Source: Azospirillum sp. SYSU D00513 (GTDB taxonomy: Bacteria > Pseudomonadota > Alphaproteobacteria > Azospirillales > Azospirillaceae). Taken from it: 64,000 bases of DNA. The notes under the pieces are model-generated. The model worked only from the letters and a program-made list of their open reading frames with translations, did no database searches and was not told the DNA's origin. The DNA lies in assembly GCF_017356015.1 (NCBI RefSeq), contig NZ_JAFIQV010000040.1, positions 1-64,000 on the forward strand, in the 5' to 3' direction. Positions 16,673-25,479 of this stretch are shown in pieces. Numbering within the stretch: the stretch's first letter is position 1; the number at the start of each line of letters is the position of its first letter. The translations under genes were made by a program, and so were the position numbers.

Positions 16673-17730
16673 TGCGTCAGCCCAAGGCTGCGTTCGGCCA
16701 GCTGGGTGAGCAGGGCCAGCACGCTGGAATAATAGTCCTCGTCGGCCCCGGGCGGCGGGACCGTCACGGCGGCGCCGGTCGCGGCGATGCGCGCGGCCAT
16801 CCGATACACCGCCAGCATGCCGACCGAGGCCGGCACCTGGGCCGTCGTGCCGCCGGGGAGCGACACGGTGGCCGGGATCGGCCCGCCGTTGAACCGCGCC
16901 AGGAAGGCGCCGTAGGGGCGGAAGTAATAGGGATCGCGGTAGCCGCCCCAGGCCATGTAGAGCGGCACGCGGATGGCATCGTAGCCGAACTGCTGCTTGA
17001 AGCGCTCGGGCAGGACGGCGGTCCCGTCCGCCTCAATCCTGACCCAGTCCGGCGGCAGCTGCCATTGGCCGAAGCGCGCCTTGGCGATCAGGACCAGCCC
17101 CGATCCCGAAACCTTCTCCCAGACCGGCTTGCCGTCCGCGTCGGCGGCGGCGAAGGCGGCGAGGGCCGGGAAGATCCAGTAGCTCGGGTTCACCACGACG
17201 CCGTTGTCCTGGCGGAATCCCGTGGCGCCGGGCAGCAGCAGCGTCATGCCGCCATGCTCCACCACCAGATGGCGGCGCACGGCCTGGAGCATCGACAGCG
17301 CCGCCCGGCGGTGCCCCTCGTTTCCCCATTGCTCGGCGGAACGCAGCAGGGCCCAGCCGGTCAGGATGTCGCCGTCGGTGGCGTTGTTGCGGTCGGTGAC
17401 GCCCTTTCCCGGTTCCCACTTCCAGGCCAGGAGCCCGTCGTCGCGCCCGCGCAGCAGGTTGGCCTCCGTCCAGGCCCACAGCCGGTCGAAAGCCGCCCGG
17501 TCATCCGCGGCGAGCGCCAGCAGCATGGCGTAGCCCTGGCCCTCGGAATGGCTGATGCCGCCGTTGCCGCTGTCGGAGACGCGCCCCTCCGACCCGATGA
17601 AGCGGTCGGCGAAGCGGCGCCAGTCGGCCGCGGGCAGCGAGGCGGCCATGCCCGCCGCACCGGCGGGCGCTGGCAGGACAGCGAACGCGGCCAGTGCCGC
17701 GGAGAGGGTCAGGAGGTCGCGGCGGTGCAT
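16669..17730 (-). CDS. bcsZ: Endo-beta-1,4-glucanase, GH8 (BcsZ)
   Basis: This encodes 353 residues. An N-terminal MHRRDLLTLSAALAAFAVL export signal has a twin Arg. The GH8 motifs are GGISHSEGQGYAML, with the acid Glu near 63, and DRNNATDGDILTGWAL, with an Asp near 119. The later segment WVRIEADGTAV...FGYDAIRVPLYMAWG supplies the remaining GH8 core. BcsZ trims nascent cellulose in the periplasm and is needed for normal synthesis. It starts 4 nt after bcsB ends, so translation is coupled. Confidence 0.94.
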   Translation of the reverse strand: MHRRDLLTLSAALAAFAVLPAPAGAAGMAASLPAADWRRFADRFIGSEGRVSDSGNGGISHSEGQGYAMLLALAADDRAAFDRLWAWTEANLLRGRDDGLLAWKWEPGKGVTDRNNATDGDILTGWALLRSAEQWGNEGHRRAALSMLQAVRRHLVVEHGGMTLLLPGATGFRQDNGVVVNPSYWIFPALAAFAAADADGKPVWEKVSGSGLVLIAKARFGQWQLPPDWVRIEADGTAVLPERFKQQFGYDAIRVPLYMAWGGYRDPYYFRPYGAFLARFNGGPIPATVSLPGGTTAQVPASVGMLAVYRMAARIAATGAAVTVPPPGADEDYYSSVLALLTQLAERSLGLTQ

Positions 17731-17734
17731 GGGA

Positions 17735-20227
17735 TCAATCCCTCCTCTGCGACATGCGGAGCAGCAGGCGCACCGCCGTCGTCAGCGTGACCACGGTGGC
17801 GAGCAGCAGGAAGAACAGGACATCGATGCGCTGCGACAGGCTGCTCGCCGCCACCAGCAGGAGATTGCCGGGGTCGTAGGGGTGGGTCAGGACGCTGTAG
17901 CGTTCGGACGGGCGGATGGTGCTTCCGCCCCCGCCGCCACTGCGCCACAGCATGGCCCCACCGCCGAGATCGGACCACAGGGGATCGGCCGCCAGCCGCT
18001 GGGTCGCCTGGGCGACGATGCCGGCGTCCGCCCCGGTCAGGACGGTCCAGGTGCCGTTGCCTTCGCCAGGCGCCTGGAACTGCAGAAGTGCGGCGTCGGG
18101 CAGGTACCCGCTTTCGCCGAGCGTGTTCAGCCCGTCGGCGGAGTCCGCGGCCGTGTCGCCGGCCCCGTTCCGGCCGGCGAGGTCGAGCGCGCGGTCGAAC
18201 AGCGTGCCGAACAGCCCGGTGCTTTCCGACGGCGTGCGCCCGGCCAGCCGTTCCCAGCGCGTCGTGCTCGGTTCGGCCACCGCCGCCGAGGCCCCGCCGG
18301 CCGTTGGCTGGTAGGCGGCGGCCGTGGCGCCGCGCAGCTGGTCGATGAGGCGCTGGCGGTCGCCACTCGGCAGCGGGTCGCCCGCCGCCGCGGCGAGCGA
18401 CATGCGGGTTCCCGCTTCCAGCAGGCTGGCCAGCCGGTCCGGCGCCACCGCCGTGCTGGCCAGCGCCATCTGCGGCAGGTTGCCGATCGGGCCGACGATC
18501 AGCGCGTCGCGGCCGACCGGCGCGTTCCAGCCTATGGACGGAATCGGGTGGATCAGCGTGCCGGCGTTCTGCGCCAGGCGGGCGGTCAGCGTCCAGGCCA
18601 CGGCGGGCCAGCTCTCGCCCTCGCCCGCGACGACGAGGTCGAAATGGTGCGGCTGCCCGCCCGTGCCGGCCTTCCAGGCCGCGCTCCAGTCGTCGCCGGC
18701 CGGGCGCGCGTAGGGAAAGCCGGTGCGCCCCGTGGCGCCCAGGTCCGGCAGCCCGACCAGCCGTCCGAAGGTCGGGATTTCCAGCTCGCTCGAGTCCATC
18801 AGGGTGAAGCGCGGCTTGCGGACCGCGAGGAGGCAGCCCGTCTCCTGCTGGGGCGGCAGCTCGGCCTCGATCTCGATCCGGTTGTCGCCGGACCGGAAGA
18901 GGGTCATGGGCAGACCCATCTCGGCCCGTTCCAGGGCCCCGCTGGACCGCTTGTCCACGTCGATGGAGCCGGCGAGGCGGCCGTTGACCCGGACGTTCAG
19001 CACGGAACCGCGGCCGAGGTCTCCCTCGAAGGCGGCGTTGATCCGCAGCGCCATCGTCTGGTCGGCGACCGGCTTGAAGTCGGCGGGCAGGCGGAGCGTG
19101 ACGGGTGCCGTGTAGCGGTAGCCGACATGGCTCGTCGTCGTGTAGCCGAGGTCGGACAGCCGGTGACGTCCCGGCTCGGCCACCGCGCGCGCCGGGGCGG
19201 CGGCCGTCGGCAGATCGACGACCGCGCTCGCCTGCGGGGGAAGGGGCTGGTGGATGGCGGCCAGCCGCAGGACGGCACGGTCCACCTCGTCCGGGGTCCG
19301 GCCGGACACCACGACCAGGAAGCTGCCGGGGGAAACCCCGGTCGGGTAGACGCCCAGGAAGGGGCCGTTGATGCCCTGGACGATCGCCGGGTCGAGCAGC
19401 CCGCCCAGATCGTCGCGCAGGCCCACGATCACCGATTTCGGACTCGGGACCATCTCCGGCGGGAGCGGTTTGCCGTCGGCGGGCGCGCCCTGCGGCCGGC
19501 GGGCGGGCAGGGCGGCCGAGACGACGCGCGGCGCCCGCCCGTTCAGCGCCAGCGAATAGCCCTGTGCGACCAGCGCGCCCCAGCCGAGATGGTCCGGTCC
19601 CATCGCCGTGCCGGCGCGCAGGATGGCGAGCGGCGCGTCGAGCCAGCGGCTCGCCCCCAGGAGCTGGGGCAGCATGGCGAGGTCCGGCACCGGCGGGGCC
19701 ATGTCCGACCGCAGCGTCAGGCTCGAGCGCGCCAGATGGATGCGCGACCACAGGTCGTAGGTGCCGCGCACGTTGCACAGCGCCCGGTGCTGCGCCTCCT
19801 GCACGAAGGTGATGCGGTTGCGCCCCGGCCTGATGCGCTCCGGCGGCAGGGTGATGGAGGCGCTGGCCGGGCCGTGATAGGCCGACAGCGGCAGCTCCGC
19901 GACCGGTTCCCCGTTCAGCGCCAGCATCATGCGGCTCTTGTCCGGCAGGATGTCGATGCCGTTCTCGTAGGTGACGTTCAGCACCACCTGGCGCAACGGC
20001 CCGGTCGGCGGGATCAGCGCCTCCAGTTCCAGCGAGGCGTCCTCGCCCTGCATCTCGATGGCCGGGGCGCCGTCGCGCAGGTTGGCGAAGGAGATCGTCC
20101 GCTCGTCGGCCACTGCCCTGGCGGGCAGCAGGGCCGTCGTCAGCACGGCGAGCAGGAGCGGGAGCGCCATGGCGCGCGGGCGGAAGGAACGCGGGAGCAT
20201 GGAGCGCTGGACCTTCGCCGGGGTCAT
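17735..20227 (-). CDS. bcsB: Cellulose synthase periplasmic/membrane subunit BcsB
   Basis: This encodes 830 residues from ATG 20227, which overlaps the bcsA stop (ATGA). An N-terminal signal (MALPLLLAVLTTALLPARAVA) leads into the periplasmic BcsB fold: RQVVLNVTYENGIDILPDKSRMMLALNG, LARSSLTLRSDMAPPVPDLAMLPQLL and YTAPVTLRLPADFKPVADQTM. The carbohydrate-binding and flavodoxin-like modules alternate. A single C-terminal membrane anchor (RIDVLFFLLLATVVTLTTAVRLLL) contacts BcsA. The open frame continues upstream into bcsA in another reading frame, which is not coding for BcsB. Confidence 0.94.
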   Translation of the reverse strand: MTPAKVQRSMLPRSFRPRAMALPLLLAVLTTALLPARAVADERTISFANLRDGAPAIEMQGEDASLELEALIPPTGPLRQVVLNVTYENGIDILPDKSRMMLALNGEPVAELPLSAYHGPASASITLPPERIRPGRNRITFVQEAQHRALCNVRGTYDLWSRIHLARSSLTLRSDMAPPVPDLAMLPQLLGASRWLDAPLAILRAGTAMGPDHLGWGALVAQGYSLALNGRAPRVVSAALPARRPQGAPADGKPLPPEMVPSPKSVIVGLRDDLGGLLDPAIVQGINGPFLGVYPTGVSPGSFLVVVSGRTPDEVDRAVLRLAAIHQPLPPQASAVVDLPTAAAPARAVAEPGRHRLSDLGYTTTSHVGYRYTAPVTLRLPADFKPVADQTMALRINAAFEGDLGRGSVLNVRVNGRLAGSIDVDKRSSGALERAEMGLPMTLFRSGDNRIEIEAELPPQQETGCLLAVRKPRFTLMDSSELEIPTFGRLVGLPDLGATGRTGFPYARPAGDDWSAAWKAGTGGQPHHFDLVVAGEGESWPAVAWTLTARLAQNAGTLIHPIPSIGWNAPVGRDALIVGPIGNLPQMALASTAVAPDRLASLLEAGTRMSLAAAAGDPLPSGDRQRLIDQLRGATAAAYQPTAGGASAAVAEPSTTRWERLAGRTPSESTGLFGTLFDRALDLAGRNGAGDTAADSADGLNTLGESGYLPDAALLQFQAPGEGNGTWTVLTGADAGIVAQATQRLAADPLWSDLGGGAMLWRSGGGGGSTIRPSERYSVLTHPYDPGNLLLVAASSLSQRIDVLFFLLLATVVTLTTAVRLLLRMSQRRD

Positions 20228-22503
20228 GGCTTGCCCGCCCGGCGCGGGCCGAGATAGCCGAAGCCGGTGGTGACGATGGCCCACAGGGCCAGCGCGGAGC
20301 GCGGCAGGATGCGCCCGAAGAAATAGGCGAAGCCGAGCATCAGGTTCGGCGTGTTGGTCCGCTTGCGCCCGATCCAGGATTCCCAGCCGGCGCTGTTGCC
20401 GAACACCAGCCGGGCGATGGTCAGCACCTCCTCCCGGCCGCGCGGCACGAAGCCGGTGCCGACCACCAGCTCGCCCGAGCGGGCCTCGATCCGCAGGATC
20501 TTCAGCCCGGTGGACAGGGTTTGGCCGTCGATCGGGTCGGCGGTGGACAGCAGCGGGGTTCCGACCTGGTTCAGCCGCTCGCGCCAGCGCGGCTCCATGG
20601 TGAGGCCGAGGCCGCCCGCCGACAGGTCCGTGATCTGCACCGGTGCCTTGGTGCCGTCCTCGAAGGTGAGGAAGCCTGGCCGCTGGAGGGTCATGCGCTC
20701 CTGCCGGCGGACCCGCTTGCGCTCGTAGACGACGGCGAGGCCGCTGGCGGCCAGCAGGAAACTCAGCAGGTTCCAAAGGGCGACGGGGGCGATGGCCTCA
20801 CGGTGCTCGGGGAACTGCAGGTAGCGCCACAGGCACAGCCCGAGCCCGGCGCCGAGCAGGAGCACCACGCCGATGAAGGGCAGGGCCAGTTCGGAAAAGC
20901 CGGTCCTGTCCACCGATTCGCCCTTCGCCGTCACCTTGAAGGTGGGGGCGCGCGGGTTCAGCAGGGTGGAGATGGAGGCCCGGGCGATGTGCAGCGACAT
21001 CACATATTCGTACAGCTCGGAAAAGAGCGGCCAGCGTGTGCGCCCGTGCAGCATGTGCGACAGGAAGATGGCCGAGAAGATGTGCGGCAGCACGAAGCAC
21101 ATGAAGTCGTAGAGGTTGATCCGGAAGATCTCCAGGCCGAAGAAGGCGTAGCAGAGCGGCGCCAGCATGAAGACCGGCCGCCAGAACCAGAAGAACCAGT
21201 ACATCATGGTGCTGGTGTAGCAGATGCGCTGGGGGATGGTGAGGCCGCGCTTGAACAGCGGATTCTTCAGCACGAAGAGCTGTGTCATGCCCTGCGCCCA
21301 GCGCGAGCGCTGGGCGATGAAGGAGGCGAAGGTTTCCGGCTGGAGTCCGGCGATCAGCGGCTGCGCCAGGTAGGCGCTGCGCCAGCCGCGCGAATGAAGC
21401 TCCAGCGCGGTCTCGCAATCCTCGGTGATGGTCTCGCCGGCCAGCCCGCCCACCTCTTCCAGCGCGGTGCGGCGCAGGACCGCCGCCGAACCGCAGAAGA
21501 AGGAGGCGTTCCAGCGGTCCAGCCCTGGCTGGATCGAGTAGTAGAACATCTCGTTCTCGCTGGGCATGCGCTCGAACGTGTTCAGGTTGTACTCGACCGG
21601 GTCCGGGTTGACGAAGAAATGGGGGGTCTGGACCATGAACAGGCCCGGATCCTGCTGGAAGAAGCCGACCGTGGCGCGCAGGAAATCGACCGTCGGGACA
21701 TGGTCGGCGTCCAGGATCAGGATCAGCTCGCCATCGGTCTTGTGGAAGGCCTCGTTGATGTTGCCGGCCTTGGCGTGGAGGTTCTTGGCGCGCGTCCGGT
21801 AATGGGCACCCAGCCGCTCGCAGAGCGCCATTAGCGTTTGGCGCCGCGCGAGCGCCTCGGCCGCCGCCGCCGGATCGCTGTGATTGACCTTCTGGTCGGT
21901 GCCGCCGTCGTCCAGCAGATGCACGCGGAACCGGTCCGTCGGATAGTCCAGCGCGATGGCCGCCGCCAGCGTCGTCTCCAGCAGATCGGCGCTTTCGTTG
22001 TAGCTGGGTATGAACACGTCGACCGTGGGCCATTCGGACGGGTCGCCCTGGAGCGGCACGGGCTTGCGGTTGATCGGGTCCAGGATGACGAAGAGCGACA
22101 CGAAGAACAGGCAGAAGGTCAGCAGCTCGGCGACGAACAGGATGACGCCGGGGATGAAGTTCAGCAGGTCGTCCATCGGCGGCACGGTGCCGTCGATGCG
22201 CCAGAAGAAATAGCGCAGCGTCGTGAAGGCCAACAGCAGCACCGTGATGGTGCGGGCGTACCAGAAGCGCTCGGAAAAGCGTGCGAGCACGAAGGCGACG
22301 ACGACGCTGGCGATGGAGACGGCGGCGCTGGCGTCGCGGCCGACCGGCAGGGCGGCCAGCACCAGGAAGGCCAGGGTCGCAAGGCCGGCGGTCAGCCAGA
22401 CCAGCAGCCTGCCGAGGCCGTTCCCCTTGGGCTGGTGGCGCGGCGTCAGGGGCGATCCGGGCGTGGCGGCGGAGGCCGGAGCCGCGGCGGAATCAGAAGG
22501 CAC
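20224..22503 (-). CDS. bcsA: Cellulose synthase catalytic subunit BcsA (GT2 with C-terminal PilZ)
   Basis: This encodes 759 residues. It polymerises UDP-glucose into beta-1,4-glucan and moves it across the inner membrane. N-terminal membrane helices lie at about 33-140. The GT2 motifs are DDGG at 198-201, DADH at 265-268 (metal/UDP), TED at 360-362 (catalytic base) and QRSRW at 398-402. Membrane helices follow at about 430-590. The PilZ domain begins at RRQER (599-603, the RxxxR c-di-GMP motif) with DLSAGG at 626-631. All residues needed for activity and c-di-GMP activation appear present. It is the first gene of the bcsABZKN operon. Confidence 0.97.
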   Translation of the reverse strand: MPSDSAAAPASAATPGSPLTPRHQPKGNGLGRLLVWLTAGLATLAFLVLAALPVGRDASAAVSIASVVVAFVLARFSERFWYARTITVLLLAFTTLRYFFWRIDGTVPPMDDLLNFIPGVILFVAELLTFCLFFVSLFVILDPINRKPVPLQGDPSEWPTVDVFIPSYNESADLLETTLAAAIALDYPTDRFRVHLLDDGGTDQKVNHSDPAAAAEALARRQTLMALCERLGAHYRTRAKNLHAKAGNINEAFHKTDGELILILDADHVPTVDFLRATVGFFQQDPGLFMVQTPHFFVNPDPVEYNLNTFERMPSENEMFYYSIQPGLDRWNASFFCGSAAVLRRTALEEVGGLAGETITEDCETALELHSRGWRSAYLAQPLIAGLQPETFASFIAQRSRWAQGMTQLFVLKNPLFKRGLTIPQRICYTSTMMYWFFWFWRPVFMLAPLCYAFFGLEIFRINLYDFMCFVLPHIFSAIFLSHMLHGRTRWPLFSELYEYVMSLHIARASISTLLNPRAPTFKVTAKGESVDRTGFSELALPFIGVVLLLGAGLGLCLWRYLQFPEHREAIAPVALWNLLSFLLAASGLAVVYERKRVRRQERMTLQRPGFLTFEDGTKAPVQITDLSAGGLGLTMEPRWRERLNQVGTPLLSTADPIDGQTLSTGLKILRIEARSGELVVGTGFVPRGREEVLTIARLVFGNSAGWESWIGRKRTNTPNLMLGFAYFFGRILPRSALALWAIVTTGFGYLGPRRAGKP

Positions 22504-22967
22504 GTCGGCGACCCCGGAGAAAGGAGGAAAGGGCGATCTTGCGCCGGATGACCGGATGCGCCCGCCCTGGACCTGATGATGCGCCCATGATGTCGAACCG
22601 GCTCCCGCAGGGGGATTGAGAGTGCGTCAACCCTTGTCCCCTCGGCCGCAACGGGCAGCGGACACCGGTCCGGCGTCGCGTGCCGCCGGTGCCGTCCTGA
22701 CGCAACCCGGTTCCTTCGGGAACGCTTTATTCGAGTGGACTTCTATACACATTGCAGACGTGAAATGCACCCCGCATTTTGTGTCAAATGCTTAACAAGT
22801 CCTTAACGGCGAAGAAGCGGCCCGTCGCGCGCTCGGCGCGATCAGCGGGCATGGAGGTCTATACGAGGTCCTGTACCCGCCGGATCGTGATCTGTTAGGG
22901 AAAAATCCCATTTTTCTTCTATAACCGCCGCGACACGCGCGCATCGGCGACGACCAGGAAGGCACAG
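22504..22967. other. 464-bp divergent intergenic region between bcsA and purT
   Basis: This holds the promoters of both transcripts. Positions about 22735-22810 are relatively AT-rich, with a weak 7-bp hairpin around a GAAATGC/GCATTTT pair near 22766-22784. A T-rich stretch near 22905-22925 precedes purT. No gene, purine-box riboswitch or clear operator was recognised. Confidence 0.6.
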
Positions 22968-24137
22968 ATGGCATTCACGGCGAAGATATTGCTTCTCGGC
23001 TCCGGCGAACTCGGCAAGGAGTTCGTGATTTCCGCAAAGCGTTACGGCTGCCACGTCGTCGCCTGCGACAGCTACGCGGACGCGCCGGCCATGCAGGTCG
23101 CGGACGAGGCGGAGGTGTTCTCGATGCTCGACGCCGAGGCGCTGCGCGCCGCCATCGAGAAGCACCGTCCCGACCACATCGTGCCGGAGGTCGAGGCGAT
23201 CCGCACGGAGGTCCTGCAGGAGTTCGAGGAGCGCGGCTTCTCCGTCGTGCCGTCGGCGCGTGCCACCGTGCTGACCATGAACCGGGACCGCATCCGCGAA
23301 GCGGCCGCGACGGAGCTGGGGCTGCGGACCTCCAAGTACCGCTACGCCGAAAGCCTGGAGGAGGTGCTGGCGGGCGTGGAGCACACGGGCCTTCCCTGCG
23401 TCATCAAGCCGGTGATGTCCTCCTCCGGCAAGGGGCAGAGCACGGTCCGGGCGCGCGAGGATCTCGAGAAGGCCTGGGACTACGCCGTCGCCAACATGCG
23501 CGGCGACCGCCGCAAGGTCATCGTCGAGGAATTCGTCGCCTTCGACTACGAGATCACGCTGCTCACCGTCCGCACCCGCGAGGGCGTGACGTTCTGCGAG
23601 CCCATCGGCCACCGGCAGGAGCGCGGCGACTACCAGGAGTCCTGGCAGCCCGTGCCGATGACCGACGCCCTGCTCGCCGACGCCAGGAAGATGGCCGAGC
23701 GCATGGTGGACAATCTCGGCGGCTATGGGATTTTCGGCGTGGAGTTCTTCGTGACGAAGGACGAGGTCATCTTCTCCGAACTGTCGCCGCGCCCGCACGA
23801 CACAGGCATGGTGACGCTGCTGTCGCAGAACCTGTCGGAATTTGACCTGCACGCCCGCGCCATCCTCGGCCTGCCGATCCCGTCCATTGCCCTGCGTGGC
23901 CCGACCGCCTCGGCCGTGATCCTCGCCGACCGCGCGGCGGAAAGCTTCTCCATCGGCGGGCTCGCCGAAGCGCTGGCGCTGGGCACGCCCGACCGGGAAG
24001 TCGAGGTGCGGCTCTTCGGCAAGCCGTCCACCCGGCCCTACCGCCGCATGGGCGTGGCGCTGGCATCCGGCGCCACCGCGGACGAGGCCCGGGCCACCGC
24101 CCGCGAGGCCGCCGCGCGCATCAAGATCATCTACTGA
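22968..24137 (+). CDS. purT: Formate-dependent phosphoribosylglycinamide formyltransferase (GAR transformylase 2)
   Basis: This 389-residue ATP-grasp enzyme converts GAR plus formate and ATP to formyl-GAR in purine synthesis, independent of folate. The N-terminal KILLLGSGELGKEFVISAKRYG is the PurT signature. The ATP-grasp core includes CVIKPVMSSSGKGQS, VIVEEFVAFDYEITLLTV and GVEFFVTKDEVIFSELSPRPHDTGMVT. Length equals the family norm. AGGAAGGCACAG precedes the ATG. It is a monocistronic gene divergent from bcsA. Confidence 0.96.
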   Translation: MAFTAKILLLGSGELGKEFVISAKRYGCHVVACDSYADAPAMQVADEAEVFSMLDAEALRAAIEKHRPDHIVPEVEAIRTEVLQEFEERGFSVVPSARATVLTMNRDRIREAAATELGLRTSKYRYAESLEEVLAGVEHTGLPCVIKPVMSSSGKGQSTVRAREDLEKAWDYAVANMRGDRRKVIVEEFVAFDYEITLLTVRTREGVTFCEPIGHRQERGDYQESWQPVPMTDALLADARKMAERMVDNLGGYGIFGVEFFVTKDEVIFSELSPRPHDTGMVTLLSQNLSEFDLHARAILGLPIPSIALRGPTASAVILADRAAESFSIGGLAEALALGTPDREVEVRLFGKPSTRPYRRMGVALASGATADEARATAREAAARIKIIY

Positions 24138-24264
24138 GGCTTGTTTTTCGGGCCGGAACCCCTGGGGAGGACGCTTATTTGTCTCCCCAGGCGGGCGGAA
24201 CGCGCCGGTATGAAGGACTTTAGGAGTACATCAACCGGATAGATGGCGGCGGGGACTGACGATC

Positions 24265-24468
24265 ATGGCGGTGCAGCGGATCGCGCTGGATGCGTGGGCG
24301 GAGATGGTGGCCGGAGCCAGCGTGCAGCGCTCCATCGATGCCGACGGGGGCGTGGTCCATGAATGCCGGGGCAGCGACGGCCTGCCCTTCATCGCCTTCC
24401 AGATCGGGCGCACCGGCTTCATCCTGCGTGGCGAGGCGGGACCGGAGACCATCGGCACCATCGCCTGA
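24265..24468 (+). CDS. Small protein of unknown function
   Basis: This encodes 67 residues starting MAVQRIALDAWAEMVAGAS, with an amphipathic middle (ECRGSDGLPFIAFQIGRTGFILRGEAG). The ribosome site is weak (GGGGACTG). There is no signal or membrane segment. The family was not recognised. An antisense frame of similar length looks less protein-like. It could be a small alphaproteobacterial orphan. Confidence 0.55.
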   Translation: MAVQRIALDAWAEMVAGASVQRSIDADGGVVHECRGSDGLPFIAFQIGRTGFILRGEAGPETIGTIA

Positions 24469-24584
24469 TCCCGCCCCGGGCGGGCATCCGGGGCGCGAGG
24501 CGCCGGGTCACAGCATCGTCACAAGGCAAATCCATCGGATCTACCCCATCATCGCTCGAAAGAACGAGGTAATCGGAGAGCGGG

Positions 24585-24830
24585 ATGGATACGGACATGA
24601 TGCTGCTCGCGCTGGTCTGCGGGTCCGTCTGGGGCCTCGTGCGCGTGACCGTTTCCCTGATGGACCGTTCCGCGGAGCGGGAACTGCGGGCGCTCCAGTT
24701 CGAACTCGACGAGATCATGGCCGGCCGGTCAGGAGCCGAGCCTGCCCGGCCGCAGCCGGCCCGCCCGCCGGTCGCGGCCCGCCGTTCCGCTGGTGCGGTG
24801 TCCCGCGCGCGTCTTCAAGGCGCCTTCTGA
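24585..24830 (+). CDS. Small single-pass membrane protein of unknown function
   Basis: This encodes 81 residues; GGAGAGCGGG lies directly upstream of ATG 24585. One N-terminal membrane segment (MMLLALVCGSVWGLVRVTVSLM) is followed by a charged helix (DRSAERELRALQFELDEIMAG) and a Pro/Ala/Arg-rich tail. The tail overlaps antisense with the 3' end of the minus-strand gene at 24729-25076, so one of the two C-termini may be wrong. The family is unknown. Confidence 0.6.
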   Translation: MDTDMMLLALVCGSVWGLVRVTVSLMDRSAERELRALQFELDEIMAGRSGAEPARPQPARPPVAARRSAGAVSRARLQGAF

Positions 24831-25076
24831 GCGCGGGCGGGCACGAGTCCGAGGAAGGCCGGGCTCGGCGCCTTCCGGCTTGGTCCCATCGCCGCTCGCC
24901 CCATCCGCAACAACCAGGGAATGGTTCAGCTGGTCCGCCACGTCGTGGGCGCGGTGCGGGTCCAGTCCGGTCTGGGGGACGCCGCGGATTCGCACGGCTT
25001 CCCCGGTTTCCAGGCTGAAGACATCCCATAGGCCGGGGGCGGCGGGGCAGGGGCGGGCATCGAATCGATTCGTCAT
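24729..25076 (-). CDS. Small protein of unknown function, convergent and overlapping its neighbour
   Basis: This encodes 115 residues from ATG 25076. The first 58 residues are convincingly protein-like: a WDVFSLETGEAVRIRGVPQTGLD segment followed by the helix HRAHDVADQLNHSLVV, a pattern seen in small alphaproteobacterial proteins with a G-hairpin then ADxLN. The last 55 residues are Arg/Pro/Gly-rich and overlap 24585-24830 in antisense, so the real end may be earlier (sequence error or decayed stop). The ribosome site is weak. Confidence 0.5.
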   Translation of the reverse strand: MTNRFDARPCPAAPGLWDVFSLETGEAVRIRGVPQTGLDPHRAHDVADQLNHSLVVADGASGDGTKPEGAEPGLPRTRARPRSEGALKTRAGHRTSGTAGRDRRAGRLRPGRLGS

Positions 25077-25479
25077 GCCCGATAAGACTAGGTCGCCCCC
25101 GGCCTGTCTGGATTCCACCTTCGTGGTATGCGAGGTCCCGACCGGGACCGGTGAGGCGCCCTCCACCCTTTCACCCAATCCCTTGTTCCGGCTGCGTTCC
25201 AAACGATCCGATGGCGCAAAAAGCCTTCTGCCGCAAATCCAGGCGAAAGCCTGATTTGTGATCAGGAAGGGGAACGCAGTGCAGGCAGGCGCGAGCCGCC
25301 GCCTTCGATTGCCGTCCCAACGTCTGCTTTGCGCGATGTCTGCCGCAAACAGCAAGAAATCCGCCGCAGTTCTGCAAAAGCGGCTTTCGGCAACGCCCCA
25401 TGCTGTAGGCTGGCAGGAGTGGCGGCTGCGTGCCGCCAATCGGTGCCGCCGATGATGCCCCCTTGCATGGAGGTGTGCC
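25077..25479. other. 403-bp divergent intergenic region
   Basis: This lies between the 25076 minus-strand gene and the ProV-MCP fusion. A 17-bp interrupted palindrome CCTGAT-TTGTG-ATCAGG is at 25250-25266. A strong GGAGGTG ribosome site (25469-25475) serves the GTG start at 25480. No supported gene was found inside; open frames here look non-coding. Confidence 0.55.

Noticed and set aside
17555-20257. A 900-residue plus-strand frame opposite bcsZ-bcsB.
   Set aside because: Shadow of well-supported cellulose genes; composition is Arg/Gly/Gln-rich.
24793-25254. A 153-residue plus-strand frame opposite the 24729-25076 gene.
   Set aside because: Arg/Ser/Pro-rich without structure; the minus strand gives a more protein-like product.
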